Positions 18,650 to 27,504 of a stretch of 64,000 nt of DNA are shown piece by piece; within the stretch, counting starts at the first letter, position 1; the number at the start of each line of letters is the position of its first letter. The stretch covers positions 1 through 64,000 of the forward strand of contig NZ_OY759867.1 in NCBI RefSeq assembly GCF_963662805.1. The letters run 5' to 3'. The translations under genes were made by a program, and so were the position numbers. Under the pieces are notes generated by a model, which worked only from the letters and a program-made list of their open reading frames with translations, was not told where the DNA came from and did not search any database. The stretch is from an uncultured Cohaesibacter sp. GTDB lineage: Bacteria; Pseudomonadota; Alphaproteobacteria; Rhizobiales; Cohaesibacteraceae.

Positions 18650-19334
18650 TCAGATGTCTTCTTTTTCAGTGAAATCCTCGAGCTGGGTCGGATCGAAGCC
18701 GATGCGCTTATCGAGATAGTTGGCGCAGACGTTGATCAGCTGATCCGTCTCTTCCTTGAAGAAGTGGTTGGCACCGGGGATGATTTCCTGATCGATGACA
18801 ATGCCCCTTCTGGGTCTTGAGCTTGTCAACGAGGGCCTGAACGTCCTTGTGCGGGACGACCTTGTCCATGCCGCCGTGGGTGATGAGACCCGAGGAGGGG
18901 CATGGGGCAAGGAAGGAGAAATCATAGAGGTTCGCCGGTGGTGCGATTGAGATGAAGCCTTCGACTTCAGGGCGACGCATCAACAGCTGCATGCCAATCC
19001 ATGCTCCGAAGGAGAAACCGGCGATCCAGACGCCGGGTGCTTCGGAATGGAATGTCTGGACCCAATCAAGCGCCGCTGCTGCATCGGACAATTCGCCGAC
19101 ACCATGGTCAAAGGCGCCCTGAGACCGGCCAACCCCACGGAAATTGAACCGCAGAACGGTGAAACCGCGGCGGGCGAACATGTAATAGAGATGATAGACA
19201 ATCTCGTTGTTCATGGTGCCGCCGAAGCGGGGATGGGGGTGCAGGATGAGTGCAATGGGAGCTTTGCGGTTCTTGGAAGGGTGCAGACGGCCTTCCAGGC
19301 GACCCGCTGGGCCGTTGAAGATTACCTCTGGCAT
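18650..19334 (-). CDS. Alpha/beta hydrolase (COG2945-like), with one single-base insertion
   Basis: From ATG 19334 (MPEVIFNGPAGRLEGRLH) the protein shows the fold of small alpha/beta hydrolases. The motif HPHPRFGGTMNN is near residue 30, the nucleophile elbow is GFSFGAW near 108, an acid is in HGGMDKVVP, and the catalytic His is in GANHFF. The last part is reached only after removing one base from CCCC at 18804-18807, where the frame changes from KTQKG to IVIDQEIIPGANHF. The corrected length is 227 residues. The family is widespread in alphaproteobacteria and its substrate is unknown. No signal peptide is seen. GAGAGGA lies upstream of the ATG. Confidence 0.82.
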
Positions 19335-19652
19335 AGAGTGCCCGGTCCTCTCTTGATGGTTGTCTCGTTCGGATTGCGCCACGATCTCGCAGGATAAATA
19401 TGTGTAAATACAAATTACCTGCAATTTGCCGAATGGTTATAACTTGACTGCAAGAGACAAGTTTAATAGCTTCAATTTAGAACCATTCAAAACTAGAGGT
19501 GGCTTGATCCAATTGTCCGCCCTTCATAGCACAAAGAAAGAGTGCCATTTCAAGTCTTTTAGACGATTTGGCCAAATTAATGAGTGCGTGAAGGTATTGG
19601 ACGCAGAAAAGCAAACTCTTATCTGTGCATCTGAAGGTAGTTAGTCAAGGTT
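19335..19652. other. Intergenic promoter region of the suf operon
   Basis: About 318 AT-rich bases between divergent genes. It should drive the iron-sulfur operon, and TTGACT at 19444 could be a -35 element, but no good -10 or clear iron- or Fe-S-responsive operator could be assigned by eye. An open frame of 72 codons (19426-19644) looks like chance. Confidence 0.4.
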
Positions 19653-20819
19653 ATGATCCGCGCTTATCTTGATCACAACGCAACATCGCCACTTCAGCCC
19701 GCTGTTCGGGACGCGATGCTGTCTGCCTTTGATGTGGTGGGCAATCCGTCCTCGGTGCACAAGGAAGGTCGGGCCGCGCGCGCCCTGATCGAGGCGGCGA
19801 GAAGCAAGGTTTCCGATCTGGTTGGGGCTGAGGCGGGCCATGTGATCTTTACCTCTGGTGCGAGCGAAGCCAACATGTTGGCGCTTGGCCATGGGATGAA
19901 GCAGGAATTTCAGCCCGCGCCCGCTTCGCATCTTTTTTATAGTGCAATCGAGCACCCCTCTGTGCTGTCTGGCGGGCGGTTTGGCCCCTCCGAGAGAAGC
20001 GAGATTCCGGTCGACAGTTCTGGCGTTGTTGATTTCAGCGCCTTGCGTGTGTTGCTCACGACCCATGACCGGCAGACGGGTCGGGCAATGATCGCCGTGA
20101 TGGCGGTCAACAGCGAAACCGGGGTCATCCAGCCCTATGCCGAGATCGCTGCACTTGCTTCAGAGCATGATGCCTACTTCCACCTCGATGCGGTGCAGGC
20201 TGCCGGCCGCATTCCGCTTGATATCACTGAGATTGGCTGCACCAGCCTGTCCCTGTCCGCGCACAAGCTGGGTGGACCGATGGGAGTGGGTGCGCTTGTT
20301 ATGGCCAAGGAGGGCCTTGAGCCCGAGCCGCTGATCACTGGCGGGCCGCAGGAGCATCGCTTGCGCGCGGGGACCGAAAATGTCGCAGGGATTGTCGGTT
20401 TTGGCGAGGCTTGCGCACTGGCCAAGGACACTTTGAGCAGCGATGATGGAATCAAGCGCCTGATGTCGTTGAGAGATTCTTTTGAGGCCCGTTTGTTGGA
20501 GATGGCGCCCGACGTCGAGATTTTTGGTGGCAAGGCTCCTCGAGTGGGCAACACCTGTCAATTTGCGGTGCCGGGTCTGAAGGGCGAGACCGTGCTGATC
20601 CAGCTCGATCTTGCCGGGGTTGCGGTGAGTTCGGGGTCGGCCTGTTCCTCCGGCAAGGTCGCTGCCTCCCATGTGTTGTCGGCCATGGGCTATGGCGCGG
20701 ATCTTGCCACTGGGGCGATCCGGATGAGCCTTGGCTGGAGCAGTCAACAGGCCGATATCGACCAATTGACGACGGCATTAGGGAAAATATGTACTAAATA
20801 CTCAAGAAAGGCGAGCTGA
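19653..20819 (+). CDS. Cysteine desulfurase, NifS/IscS type
   Basis: A 388-residue PLP enzyme that takes sulfur from L-cysteine as a persulfide for cluster assembly. The PLP lysine is K205 in SLSAHKLGGPMGVGAL and the sulfur-carrying cysteine is C331 in SSGSACSSGKVAAS. The N-terminal YLDHNATSPLQP and the ETGVIQP and RAGTENVAG segments are typical of group I (NifS/IscS) enzymes, unlike the group II SufS encoded six genes later. It opens the suf operon, as commonly seen in rhizobia. A 279-base gap with no recognisable gene separates it from sufB. Confidence 0.92.
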   Translation: MIRAYLDHNATSPLQPAVRDAMLSAFDVVGNPSSVHKEGRAARALIEAARSKVSDLVGAEAGHVIFTSGASEANMLALGHGMKQEFQPAPASHLFYSAIEHPSVLSGGRFGPSERSEIPVDSSGVVDFSALRVLLTTHDRQTGRAMIAVMAVNSETGVIQPYAEIAALASEHDAYFHLDAVQAAGRIPLDITEIGCTSLSLSAHKLGGPMGVGALVMAKEGLEPEPLITGGPQEHRLRAGTENVAGIVGFGEACALAKDTLSSDDGIKRLMSLRDSFEARLLEMAPDVEIFGGKAPRVGNTCQFAVPGLKGETVLIQLDLAGVAVSSGSACSSGKVAASHVLSAMGYGADLATGAIRMSLGWSSQQADIDQLTTALGKICTKYSRKAS

Positions 20820-21098
20820 CTTATTGAGTTTGCCCTTTAAGGGTCCCTATATAGGGCATGCAATGACTTTTCTTCGCGCGCCAAGGTGGGCGGAGGTTTG
20901 AGAATGGATATATTGGCGCTGCAGTCTTTCAAGGCGCCGGTATCAGGGCAAAATGGGGTGTTTTACAGTCTGCAATCGGACATCTCAGGACGGTTTTGCG
21001 CTGCTGGTGGGCCAGCACCAGATCATCGATGAAGCAGAAAGCAGGGCGTTTGACCCGTAGACCGGCGGTCTTTGAAACCGCATAAAATGGAGTGGCGC

Positions 21099-22586
21099 AT
21101 GGCTGCTGTAAAGGAGACGGTCGATCAGGTAAAACAGATCGACGTTGACCAGTATAAATATGGCTTTGTGACGGACATCGAGTCCGAGAAAGCCCCGATC
21201 GGTTTGAATGAAGACATCATTCGGTTTATTTCTGCCAAAAAGGCCGAACCGGAGTGGGATGCTTGAATGGCGGCTTGAAGCGTACAAACGCTGGCTGACC
21301 ATGGAAGAGCCCACTTGGGCCAAGCTTGATTATCCGAAGCCGAAGTTCAACGATATCTACTATTATTCCGCACCCAAGGTGGCCGAAGGGCCAAAGAGCC
21401 TTGATGAAGTGGATCCCGAGCTTTTGGCAACCTATGCCCAAGCTTGGCATTCCGCTCTCGGAGCAGGAGATCCTTGCCGGTGTGACGGAAGAAAACCGCC
21501 AATATTCCAAGGTGGCTGTCGATGCGGTGTTTGACTCCGTGTCTGTAGCGACCACCTTCAAGGAAGAGCTGCACAAAGCGGGCGTGATCTTCTGCTCGAT
21601 CTCGGAAGCAATCCGCGAGCATCCCGAATTGGTGAAGAAATATCTCGCCTCTGTGGTGCCGGTGTCGGACAACTTCTACGCCACGCTGAACTGCGCGGTC
21701 TTCACCGATGGCTCGTTCGTTTATGTGCCACCGGGCGTTCGCTGCCCGATGGAGCTGTCGACCTATTTCCGCATCAACGAGCAGAACACCGGTCAGTTTG
21801 AACGGACGCTGATCATTGCGGACAAAGGATCCTATGTCTCCTATCTCGAAGGCTGCACCGCACCGCAGCGCGACGAGAACCAGCTTCATGCTGCTGTGGT
21901 TGAATTGATCGCGCTCGAAGACGCCGAGATCAAATTATTCGACGGTGCAGAACTGGTATCCGGGTGACAGCGAAGGCAAAGGCGGCATCTATAACTTCGT
22001 GACCAAGCGTGGCGATTGTCGCGAGGCCAATGCCAAGATTTCCTGGACGCAGGTCGAGACTGGCTCTGCCATCACCTGGAAATATCCAAGTTGCATCCTG
22101 CGTGGTGACAATTCCGTCGGCGAATTCTACTCGATTGCTATTTCCAACGGTTATCAGCAGATCGACAGCGGCACCAAGATGACCCATCTGGGCAAGAATA
22201 CCTCGTCCCGGATCATCTCCAAGGGTATCTCGGCTGGGCGCTCGAACAACACCTATCGCGGTCTTGTTTCGGCGCACAAGAAAGCCTCGAACGCCCGTAA
22301 CTTCACCCAGTGCGACAGCTTGCTGATCGGTGATCAATGTGGCGCCCACACCGTGCCCTATATCGAGAGCAAGAATGCTTCGGCCATCTTTGAACATGAG
22401 GCGACAACCTCGAAGATCTCCGATGACCAGATGTTCTATTGCCGTGCCCGTGGCATTGGCGAGGAAGAAGCGGTTGCGCTCATCGTCAACGGGTTCGTCA
22501 AGGATGTGATCCAGCAGCTGCCGATGGAATTTGCCGTCGAAGCGCAGAAGCTGATCAATATCTCTCTCGAAGGTTCAGTGGGTTAA
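21099..22586 (+). CDS. sufB: Fe-S cluster scaffold SufB, with three single-base insertions
   Basis: SufB is the cluster-building core of the SufBCD complex in the cytosol. From ATG 21099 (MAAVKETVDQVKQI, GGAG upstream) the protein reads through after removing one base at GGG 21256-21258, CCC 21437-21439 and the AATTATT near 21936. Frames then join as EPEW|MLEWRLEAYKRW, TYA|KLGIPLSEQEI and EIK|YSTVQNWYPGD. Recognisable SufB blocks include NFYATLNCAVFTDGSFVYVP and the C-terminal region with ISKGISAGRSNNTYRGLV and CDSLLIGDQCGAHTVPY. The corrected length is 494 residues, normal for the family. An essential gene carrying three small indels again points to base-calling error. Confidence 0.9.
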
Positions 22587-22595
22587 GATGTTTCC

Positions 22596-23102
22596 ATGAC
22601 CAACGAAACGATCAATCCTGTCGTCAACTTGAACGATCTAGACCTTATCGCCGGAGGCAATGGCGAGCAGTTTCAGGCGCAGCTTGGCCGCATCGGCGGG
22701 CTGATCGGCCTGAAGAGGCTCGGCATGATGCTGACGGTAGTCGAGCCGGGCATGAAGGCTTATCCCTTCCATGCCCATTCGGCCAACGACGAGGCCTTTG
22801 TCATTCTTGAAGGCGAGGGGACCTATCGTTTCGGTGACAAGACCTATCCGATCAAACAGGGCGATATTCTGTCTGCTCCCTCCGGGGGAGCCGAAGTTGC
22901 CCACCAGATCATCAACACCGGACCGGTGACACTCAAATATATCGGCATCTCGACGAAGAACGAGCCGGAGATCGTGGAATATCCCGATTCAGGCAAGTTC
23001 GTTGCGGTGGCGAGGCTGAAGGGAGAAACCTTCCTTTCTGGCGAATTTGTGCATGTCGGCCGGGTGTCGGACAAATGTGGTTATTGGGATGGCGAAAGCT
23101 GA
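22596..23102 (+). CDS. Cupin-domain protein inside the suf operon
   Basis: A 168-residue single-domain cupin. Motif 1 is PFHAHSANDEAFVILEGEG (about 57-75), with two His and one Glu as likely metal ligands. Motif 2 is PSGGAEVAHQIINTG (about 94-108), with the third His. The final GYWDGE tail recurs in cupins of this type. It starts 9 bases after the sufB stop and ends 39 bases before sufC, so it must be co-expressed with the Fe-S machinery. Its function is unknown. A metal-binding or sensing role in cluster assembly is inference from the operon. Confidence 0.8.
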   Translation: MTNETINPVVNLNDLDLIAGGNGEQFQAQLGRIGGLIGLKRLGMMLTVVEPGMKAYPFHAHSANDEAFVILEGEGTYRFGDKTYPIKQGDILSAPSGGAEVAHQIINTGPVTLKYIGISTKNEPEIVEYPDSGKFVAVARLKGETFLSGEFVHVGRVSDKCGYWDGES

Positions 23103-23141
23103 GACGCTGACGCCCCAAAGGAACCCCAAAGGAACAATGTG

Positions 23142-23894
23142 ATGTTGGAAATCAAAAATCTTCATGCCGAAGTCGAAGGCAACAAAATTCTCCGTGGTAT
23201 CAACCTGACCATCAAGCCGGGTGAAATCCACGCCATCATGGGCCCGAACGGCTCTGGCAAATCGACGCTCTCCTATGTGTTGGCGGGCAAGGAAGACTAT
23301 GAAATCACCGAAGGGGAAGTGCTCTTCTTTGGCGAAAACGTACTGGAAATGGAACCGGAAGAGCGCGCGACCGTCGGTCTTTTCCTTGCCATGCAGTATC
23401 CGATTGAAATTCCGGGTGTGTCCAACATGACCTTCCTGAAAACGGCATTGAACGCCCAGCGCGTTGCCCGTGAGGAAGGCGAAATCAGCACGCCGGACTT
23501 CATGAAGAAGATCAAGGAGCTGTCCGCCAAACTGAATGTGACCCAGGAAATGCTGCGTCGTCCGCTCAATGTCGGCTTCTCCGGCGGCGAGAAGAAACGC
23601 AACGAGATCCTGCAGATGGCGCTGCTTGAGCCCAAGCTCTGCATTCTCGATGAGACCGACTCCGGCCTCGATATCGATGCGCTGCGCATTGTCTCCGAAG
23701 GCGTCAATGCCCTGCGGTCGCCAGAACGCTCCATGCTCATCATCACCCACTATCAGCGCCTGCTCGACTATATCGTGCCGGACGTGGTGCATGTGATGTA
23801 CAAAGGCCAGATCGTGAAGACCGGCGACAAGGATCTTGCGCTTGAGCTCGAAGAAAAGGGCTATGCGGATTATACCGGCGAAGCAGCAGCGTAA
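23142..23894 (+). CDS. sufC: Fe-S assembly ATPase SufC
   Basis: A cytosolic ABC-type ATPase of 250 residues that drives the SufB-SufD scaffold. Walker A is GPNGSGKS (34-41), the signature is GFSGGEKKRNEI, and Walker B is LCILDETDSGLD followed by the switch His in IITHYQRLL. It has no membrane segments, as expected for SufC. The ATG at 23142 is preferred, with AAAGGA 8 bases ahead; a GTG lies directly in front. Confidence 0.95.
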   Translation: MLEIKNLHAEVEGNKILRGINLTIKPGEIHAIMGPNGSGKSTLSYVLAGKEDYEITEGEVLFFGENVLEMEPEERATVGLFLAMQYPIEIPGVSNMTFLKTALNAQRVAREEGEISTPDFMKKIKELSAKLNVTQEMLRRPLNVGFSGGEKKRNEILQMALLEPKLCILDETDSGLDIDALRIVSEGVNALRSPERSMLIITHYQRLLDYIVPDVVHVMYKGQIVKTGDKDLALELEEKGYADYTGEAAA

Positions 23895-23908
23895 GGAGGT
23901 CGATGGAT

Positions 23909-25216
23909 ATGAGTTCTCCTATTGTGAAAACGGCTGCAGATGAGGCTTTGGCCGCCATCATGAAGGCCGCCCAGTCTTCCCTGCCGGGTGATGCTGCCTT
24001 CACCGTCAAGCGGTCGGCTGCTATTGGCGAGTTCGAGGCTCTCGGGCTGCCGAACAAGCGCGTCGAGGAATGGAAATATTCCGACCTCAAACGGGCTATG
24101 CCTGCCGATCTGGCGCTCGCGGGTGACGCGGATGACGCCGCCGTTGCTGCCTGTCTTGAGCGAGCGAGCGTCATCAAGGACACCGAGACCGTGCGTCTGG
24201 TGCTGGTCAACGGTGCCTATCGGCCGGATCTGTCGAGTGCTGCATCCCTGTCCGCTGACGTGAGTGTCAAATCGGTCTCTGAGGCCCTTCAGGCCGGTTC
24301 CTTCGTTCTCGATGACCCGGAGATCGCCAAGGGCGATATGGCTCTCTCGCTCAACACAGCCCTGTTGCAGGACGGTGTGATTGTCGAGATCGCCGAGGGC
24401 GCCACTGTCGAAGCGCCGATCGAGATCTGCAACGTGATGATCGGTGGTGGTCTGTCGACCATTCGCAGCCGTGTGGTTCTGGGCAAGGGGGCAACTGCTT
24501 CCGTGCTCGAAAGCTACATTGGCGACGAGGCGGCCTATCAGCTCAACAGCGCTATCGACTATCGCATTGCCGACGGGGCGACCCTTCATGTGGTGCGCCT
24601 GCTCAATGACAGCCGCGAGGCGCTGCATGTGGGATCGACCACGGCAGTGATTGGCGGGAACGCCAAGTTCGAACATTTCACCATGTCGACCGGTGGCAAG
24701 TTCGTGCGCTCCCAGTCGTTCGTTCTGTTCGAGGGCGAGCATAGCGATGCCGAGCTGTTCGGCGCCACTATCGCGGATGGCACCCAGCACAGCGACATCA
24801 CGCTGAAGATGGATCACGCGACACCGAACTGCAATTCCAAGGAACAGTATCGTACGGTGCTGGACGACAAGGCCGAGGGCGTGTTCCAGGGCCAGATCGT
24901 TGTTCGTCAATATGCCCAGAAGACCGACGGGCAGATGATGAGCCAGGCGTTGTTGCTGTCCGAGGATGCCGGCTTCTACAACAAGCCCGAGCTCGAGATC
25001 TACGCCGATGACGTGGTCTGTGCGCACGGGGCGACTTGTGGTGAGCTCGACGAGGATCTGCTCTTCTATCTCAAGGCACGCGGCATTCCTGCCGACTATG
25101 CCAAGAAGATGCTGGTTCTGGCCTTCCTCGCAGAGGCAATCGAGAATGTCTCGAACGAGAAGTTCGTCGAAGCACTGGAAGGCTATGTTGCCACCCGCCT
25201 CGGCGTTGATAACTGA
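23909..25216 (+). CDS. sufD: Fe-S assembly protein SufD
   Basis: A 435-residue beta-helix partner of SufB. Typical features are NKRVEEWKYSDLKR in the N-terminal region, a long beta-helical core, and the C-terminal block PELEIYADDVVCAHGATCG followed by LFYLKARGIPADYAK. The first ATG at 23903 is only 3 bases from AAGGAGG. The second, at 23909, has ideal 9-base spacing, so I start there. Twelve bases separate it from sufC. Confidence 0.95.
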   Translation: MSSPIVKTAADEALAAIMKAAQSSLPGDAAFTVKRSAAIGEFEALGLPNKRVEEWKYSDLKRAMPADLALAGDADDAAVAACLERASVIKDTETVRLVLVNGAYRPDLSSAASLSADVSVKSVSEALQAGSFVLDDPEIAKGDMALSLNTALLQDGVIVEIAEGATVEAPIEICNVMIGGGLSTIRSRVVLGKGATASVLESYIGDEAAYQLNSAIDYRIADGATLHVVRLLNDSREALHVGSTTAVIGGNAKFEHFTMSTGGKFVRSQSFVLFEGEHSDAELFGATIADGTQHSDITLKMDHATPNCNSKEQYRTVLDDKAEGVFQGQIVVRQYAQKTDGQMMSQALLLSEDAGFYNKPELEIYADDVVCAHGATCGELDEDLLFYLKARGIPADYAKKMLVLAFLAEAIENVSNEKFVEALEGYVATRLGVDN

Positions 25217-25271
25217 GTGTGTCAATGCAGGATCGCTTCGGCGATCCTGCCCTAATTCGGGATGATGGATC

Positions 25272-26519
25272 ATGCAGTCCCCAGTTCTGGCCCCTGCGGC
25301 CGCTTATGATGTCGAGGCCATCCGGGCCGATTTCCCCATTCTGTCGCGGGAAGTCTATGGCAAGCCACTGGTTTATCTGGACAATGGCGCGTCGGCGCAG
25401 AAGCCGCAGGCGGTGATCGATGCCATAACCGAGGCCTACAGCAACGGCTATGCCAACGTGCATCGCGGGCTGCATTTCCTGTCCAACTTGGCGACGGACA
25501 ATTTCGAGGCAGCGCGCGACAAGGTGCGCCGTTTCCTCAATACTCCGTCGGTCGACAATCTGATTTTCACCCGCTCGTCCACCGAGGCCATCAATCTGGT
25601 GGCAAGCTCATACGGAGGAATGGTGCTGAAGGAAGGGGACGAGATCATCCTCTCCATCATGGAGCATCATTCCAACATCGTGCCGTGGAACTTTTTCCGC
25701 GAGCGGCACGGGGTGGTCATCAAGTGGGCGCCGGTCGATGACGATGGTAACTTCCTGATGGAGGAGTTCGAAGCTCTCCTCAGCGAGAAGACCAAGATCG
25801 TCGCCATCACACAAATGTCCAATGCGCTTGGTACCATCGTACCGGTCAAGGATGTCATCGAGAAGGCCCATGCGGCTGGTGCCAAGGTGCTGGTTGATGG
25901 CAGCCAGAGCGCGGTGCACATGCCGATCGACGTGCAGGATATGGATGCGGATTTCTTCGTCATCACCGGGCACAAGCTTTATGGTCCGTCCGGGATTGGC
26001 GTTCTTTATGGCAAGATGGAGCTGCTTGATGCGATGCCGCCCTATATGGGGGGTGGCGAGATGATCAAGGACGTGACGCTCGATGGTGTCACCTATGGTG
26101 AAGTCCCGCATAAATTCGAGGCCGGAACGCCTGCGATTGTTCAGGCCATTGGATTGGGCGCTGCGCTTGACTATATGGAAGGGATAGGGCGCGAGGCGAT
26201 TGCTGCACATGAAGCCGAGCTCTGTGCCTATGCGCATCAGCGCCTGTCTGCGATCAATTCCCTCAGGATCATCGGGCAGGCAGAGAACAAGGGTGCAATC
26301 GTTTCCTTTGAAATGGAAGGAATTCATGCCCATGATATATCTATGGTAATCGACCGCTCCGGGGTTGCTGTGAGAGCCGGGACGCATTGTGCGCAGCCGT
26401 TGATGACACGATTTGGTGTTACTTCGACTTGCCGTGCGTCATTTGGTCTTTACAATACCAAACAAGAGGTGGATGCGCTTGCAGAGGCTTTGATGAAGGC
26501 TCGGGACTTCTTTTCCTAG
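25272..26519 (+). CDS. sufS: Cysteine desulfurase SufS (group II)
   Basis: A 415-residue PLP enzyme dedicated to the SUF pathway. The PLP lysine is K235 in TGHKLYGPSGIGVLYG and the catalytic cysteine is C373 in RAGTHCAQPLM, the short-loop arrangement of the CsdA/SufS class. YLDNGASAQKPQ near residue 36 and HRGLHFLSNLATD are further hallmarks. No SufE gene is present in the window, so its sulfur acceptor is unclear. The gene is intact and follows sufD by 55 bases. Confidence 0.95.
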   Translation: MQSPVLAPAAAYDVEAIRADFPILSREVYGKPLVYLDNGASAQKPQAVIDAITEAYSNGYANVHRGLHFLSNLATDNFEAARDKVRRFLNTPSVDNLIFTRSSTEAINLVASSYGGMVLKEGDEIILSIMEHHSNIVPWNFFRERHGVVIKWAPVDDDGNFLMEEFEALLSEKTKIVAITQMSNALGTIVPVKDVIEKAHAAGAKVLVDGSQSAVHMPIDVQDMDADFFVITGHKLYGPSGIGVLYGKMELLDAMPPYMGGGEMIKDVTLDGVTYGEVPHKFEAGTPAIVQAIGLGAALDYMEGIGREAIAAHEAELCAYAHQRLSAINSLRIIGQAENKGAIVSFEMEGIHAHDISMVIDRSGVAVRAGTHCAQPLMTRFGVTSTCRASFGLYNTKQEVDALAEALMKARDFFS

Positions 26520-26572
26520 AAAGCCCGATGCATGAGCCATTTTGCTGCGTTTGAAGTGAACGGATATGAGAG

Positions 26573-26962
26573 ATGAGTGAAACCCAAGCAGAGACCGAGT
26601 TTGCAGAGCCAAATACACCAGCCATTGAGAAGAGCGCTGGCATTCCGGAAGCTGAGTTGGAGCGCCTGACGCAGGATATCATTGCGGCTTTGAAGACGGT
26701 CTATGATCCGGAAATCCCCGCCGACATTTACGAGATCGGCCTCATCTATCGCGTGGATATCGATGATGACCGCAATGTGGAAGTCGACATGACGCTGACG
26801 GCCCCCGGTTGTCCGGTCGCTGGCGAGATGCCCAGCTGGGTCGAGAACGCGGTCAGCTCCGTTGCTGGCGTCGGGCTTGTCACCGTCAACATGGTGTTCG
26901 ATCCACCGTGGTCGCCTGATCGCATGAGCGAAGAAGCCAAGATTGCGATCAATTGGTACTGA
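26573..26962 (+). CDS. sufT: SUF-system assembly protein SufT (MIP18/DUF59 family)
   Basis: A 129-residue protein. After a variable 30-residue lead comes the DUF59 core: LTQDIIAALKTVYDPEIPAD, YEIGLIYRVDI and LTAPGCPVAGEMP. The last contains the conserved cysteine of the family. SufT-like proteins help mature Fe-S proteins, apparently by passing clusters on. It sits between sufS and sufA, the usual rhizobial order. Confidence 0.92.
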   Translation: MSETQAETEFAEPNTPAIEKSAGIPEAELERLTQDIIAALKTVYDPEIPADIYEIGLIYRVDIDDDRNVEVDMTLTAPGCPVAGEMPSWVENAVSSVAGVGLVTVNMVFDPPWSPDRMSEEAKIAINWY

Positions 26963-27039
26963 CCCCATATCAATGGTAGACTGGTGTTCGACACCTGTGG
27001 CGCAGGAACAATTGGGCCCGTGAGAGAAAGCAAGGAATT

Positions 27040-27423
27040 GTGGGTAAATTCAACGTACTGAGCATTACTGATGACGCTGCCGAGCGCATCCGATCCATTG
27101 TCGAAGCGTCCGATCAGCCCATCAAGGGCATCCGGGTCGGCGTGAAGAATGGTGGCTGCGCCGGTATGGAATATGTGCTGGACAAGGTGGTCGATGTCGA
27201 TCCGGCGGATGATCTTGTCGAGGACAAGGGGGTTGCCGTCTATGTGGACCCCAAGGCTGTGCTGTTTTTGCTGGGCACCGAGATGGGCTATGAAGTCAGC
27301 AAGTTTCGCACTGGCTTCACCTTCAACAACCCCAACCAGTCATCGGCCTGTGGCTGCGGCGAATCGGTCTCTCTGACGCCTGTTGATCCGTCAAAGCTCG
27401 AGGCTCTGAAGGCGAGTCAATGA
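27040..27423 (+). CDS. sufA: Iron-sulfur cluster assembly accessory protein, SufA/IscA type
   Basis: A 127-residue A-type carrier that accepts clusters from the scaffold and delivers them to targets. The three cysteines needed for binding are present: one in KNGGCAGMEY and two in SSACGCGESV. The C-terminus extends about 17 residues past the second motif. Translation appears to start at GTG 27040; AAGGA is close (3 bases), so the start is somewhat uncertain. It is the last gene of the operon and is followed by a strong terminator. Confidence 0.9.
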   Translation: MGKFNVLSITDDAAERIRSIVEASDQPIKGIRVGVKNGGCAGMEYVLDKVVDVDPADDLVEDKGVAVYVDPKAVLFLLGTEMGYEVSKFRTGFTFNNPNQSSACGCGESVSLTPVDPSKLEALKASQ

Positions 27424-27450
27424 AGGCCGGTCTCTGGTGATCATCGCATG

Positions 27451-27480
27451 AAAAAAGCGGCTCTCGGGCCGCTTTTGTTT
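27451..27480. terminator. Bidirectional terminator ending the suf operon
   Basis: The stem AAGCGGC/GCCGCTT has an A-run before it and TTTTGTTTTG after it. It serves sufA and the convergent diguanylate cyclase gene. Confidence 0.88.
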
Positions 27481-27504
27481 TGTCTCTGAGGCTCTTGATT
27501 TGTC

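Noticed and set aside
19426..19644. A 72-codon frame upstream of the suf operon
   Set aside because: It has no ribosome site, no recognisable pattern, and AT-rich codon use unlike the neighbours.
20820..21098. A 43-codon frame starting near 20904 between iscS-type and sufB genes
   Set aside because: No ribosome site or conserved pattern is visible. It is more likely leader sequence.
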